The notes below the pieces were generated by a model, which saw only the letters and a program-made list of their open reading frames with translations, was not told the origin of the DNA and did no database searches. From the NCBI GenBank assembly GCA_035288405.1, contig DATEAK010000163.1, positions 1 through 7,205 of the forward strand: a stretch of DNA of 7,205 bases, in the 5' to 3' direction. Positions 6,425 to 7,205 of this stretch are shown here, one piece after another (the stretch's first letter is position 1; every line of letters starts with the position of its first letter). The DNA comes from JACPSX01 sp035288405 [NCBI: bacterium] (GTDB lineage: Bacteria > JACPSX01). A program made the position numbers and the translations under genes.

Positions 6425-7205
6425 CTAAATTTCCCCACCCAGGAGGTTGTTTTCCCGGTAATAGGAGCGGGCACCCGGATGAAGGGGAACCGGCATGGTC
6501 TTCCACAACTCTTCGGGGCGAATCGGATAATGAAGGGGGCTCTCCATTACCGGAATGTGGCGGTATTTGACCTCGAAATCATCTCGATCCTCCACAATGA
6601 CCCGTGCCATCAGGCGGGCCACATCGTCCGGCATGTCGCTGCGGACCAGAACCAGCCACTGGCTCCAGTCCAGAGTCGGCACGGGGCGTGCAAGTCCCCG
6701 GAATTCCCCTGCATCGATGACGGCTCTTTGATATCCGTAGTCTTGGTTGAGACTCTGGAGTTGCGGCTCATCAATCTCCAGAAACCGCATCTGCCTGCGA
6801 TCCGTGAACCAATGCCAAGTCATGATCGCCTCGTAAAAAATGGCATCGACTTCCCCGGAGACCACCAGTTTGGGAGCCTTGGGAGGACGTTCGATCTCAA
6901 ACCATTCTCCACCCCAGCTCCGGATGTCGTCCCATTGGATGCCGTAAGCATTGAGGATGCGCTCGGCAACAAATCCTATGTGATTAATCCCATCATTGAG
7001 CCCGGTCACGATCCTGATGGGAGGTTTTTTCTCCCGAAGATCATGAAACGAGCGGATCCCATAGCGCTCGGCAAAGTCCTCGGCGATGGCCAGAACCATG
7101 CGGTCCCGGTGGGGCATGGCCGCGATGGCCCGCAGGTCGGGGCAGGGCCGATCGAACATCCCCCGGCCTTCCAAGGCCTGCGCCGCAGTAACAATCGGGG
7201 TCGTG
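6425..7205 (-). CDS. TAXI-family TRAP transporter solute-binding protein, C-terminal part (5' end outside window)
   Basis: The open frame runs from the window edge (first full codon at 7204) to a TAG at 6427-6425, giving 259 visible residues. There is no stop before the edge. A TTG at 7174 could act as a start, but the frame continues upstream in recognisable family sequence (TTPIVTAAQALEGRG), so the true start and signal peptide lie outside. TAXI proteins are periplasmic receptors that hand small organic solutes to TRAP membrane subunits. Seen here: a DLREKK...IRIVTGLNDG segment (about 55-72) in the place of the family's 'DLkGKrv.vG' loop, a ...ILNAYGI..DDI helix (83-94), a SGEVDAIF segment (116-123), and the C-terminal signature LHPGARSYYREN (241-252). 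No TRAP permease is visible; it may lie upstream or elsewhere. The gene is followed after 32 bases by a UbiD-family gene, so the two are probably co-transcribed. The family is fairly certain; the ligand is unknown. Confidence 0.82.
   Translation of the reverse strand, partial: TTPIVTAAQALEGRGMFDRPCPDLRAIAAMPHRDRMVLAIAEDFAERYGIRSFHDLREKKPPIRIVTGLNDGINHIGFVAERILNAYGIQWDDIRSWGGEWFEIERPPKAPKLVVSGEVDAIFYEAIMTWHWFTDRRQMRFLEIDEPQLQSLNQDYGYQRAVIDAGEFRGLARPVPTLDWSQWLVLVRSDMPDDVARLMARVIVEDRDDFEVKYRHIPVMESPLHYPIRPEELWKTMPVPLHPGARSYYRENNLLGGEI

Noticed and set aside
6393-6506. Longer start for UbiD-1 at the ATG at 6506
   Set aside because: It would add 38 residues without family similarity and overlap the TAXI gene's end, and a better-placed Shine-Dalgarno sequence precedes the ATG at 6392.
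1-7205. CRISPR array, tRNA, rRNA, insertion sequence or phage genes
   Set aside because: No regularly spaced repeats, cloverleaf-like segments, transposase motifs or terminal inverted repeats were seen when reading the window; nearly all of it is accounted for by the six genes.

Overview
All six genes in this window lie on the minus strand, so transcription runs from high to low coordinates. Both ends are cut through genes. The DNA is moderately GC-rich. The genes have clear purine-rich Shine-Dalgarno sequences, and the exported proteins have Gram-negative-type signal peptides. This fits an uncultured Gram-negative environmental bacterium in which transporter genes and UbiD-family genes cluster. 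Lineages such as Rokubacteria, Tectomicrobia or Desulfobacterota are guesses; the sequence does not fix the taxon.

In transcription order: (1) the C-terminal 259 residues of a TAXI-type TRAP transporter solute-binding protein (7205-6425); (2) a complete UbiD-family decarboxylase of 531 aa (6392-4797); (3) a 233-base gap with no gene and only a weak candidate promoter; (4) a two-domain fused ABC permease of the ferric-iron/FbpB type, 579 aa (4563-2824); (5) a second, divergent UbiD-family decarboxylase of 487 aa (2773-1310); (6) an ABC-type periplasmic solute-binding protein of 365 aa (1313-216), whose ATG overlaps the UbiD stop as ATGA; (7) the first 59 residues of a second solute-binding protein of the same type (179-1).

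The layout suggests two modules, each pairing a solute-capture protein with its own UbiD enzyme: TAXI protein + UbiD-1, and ABC permease + UbiD-2 + two binding proteins. UbiD enzymes use prenylated FMN to (de)carboxylate aromatic or alpha,beta-unsaturated acids. The economical reading is uptake of organic acids followed by cytoplasmic decarboxylation. By family, the ABC parts look like iron uptake, but the complete binding protein appears to lack the tandem tyrosine of classical ferric-binding proteins, and the gene order points to an organic substrate. No ABC ATPase, TRAP membrane subunit or UbiX prenyltransferase is in the window, so the system is incomplete here and its substrate is unknown.
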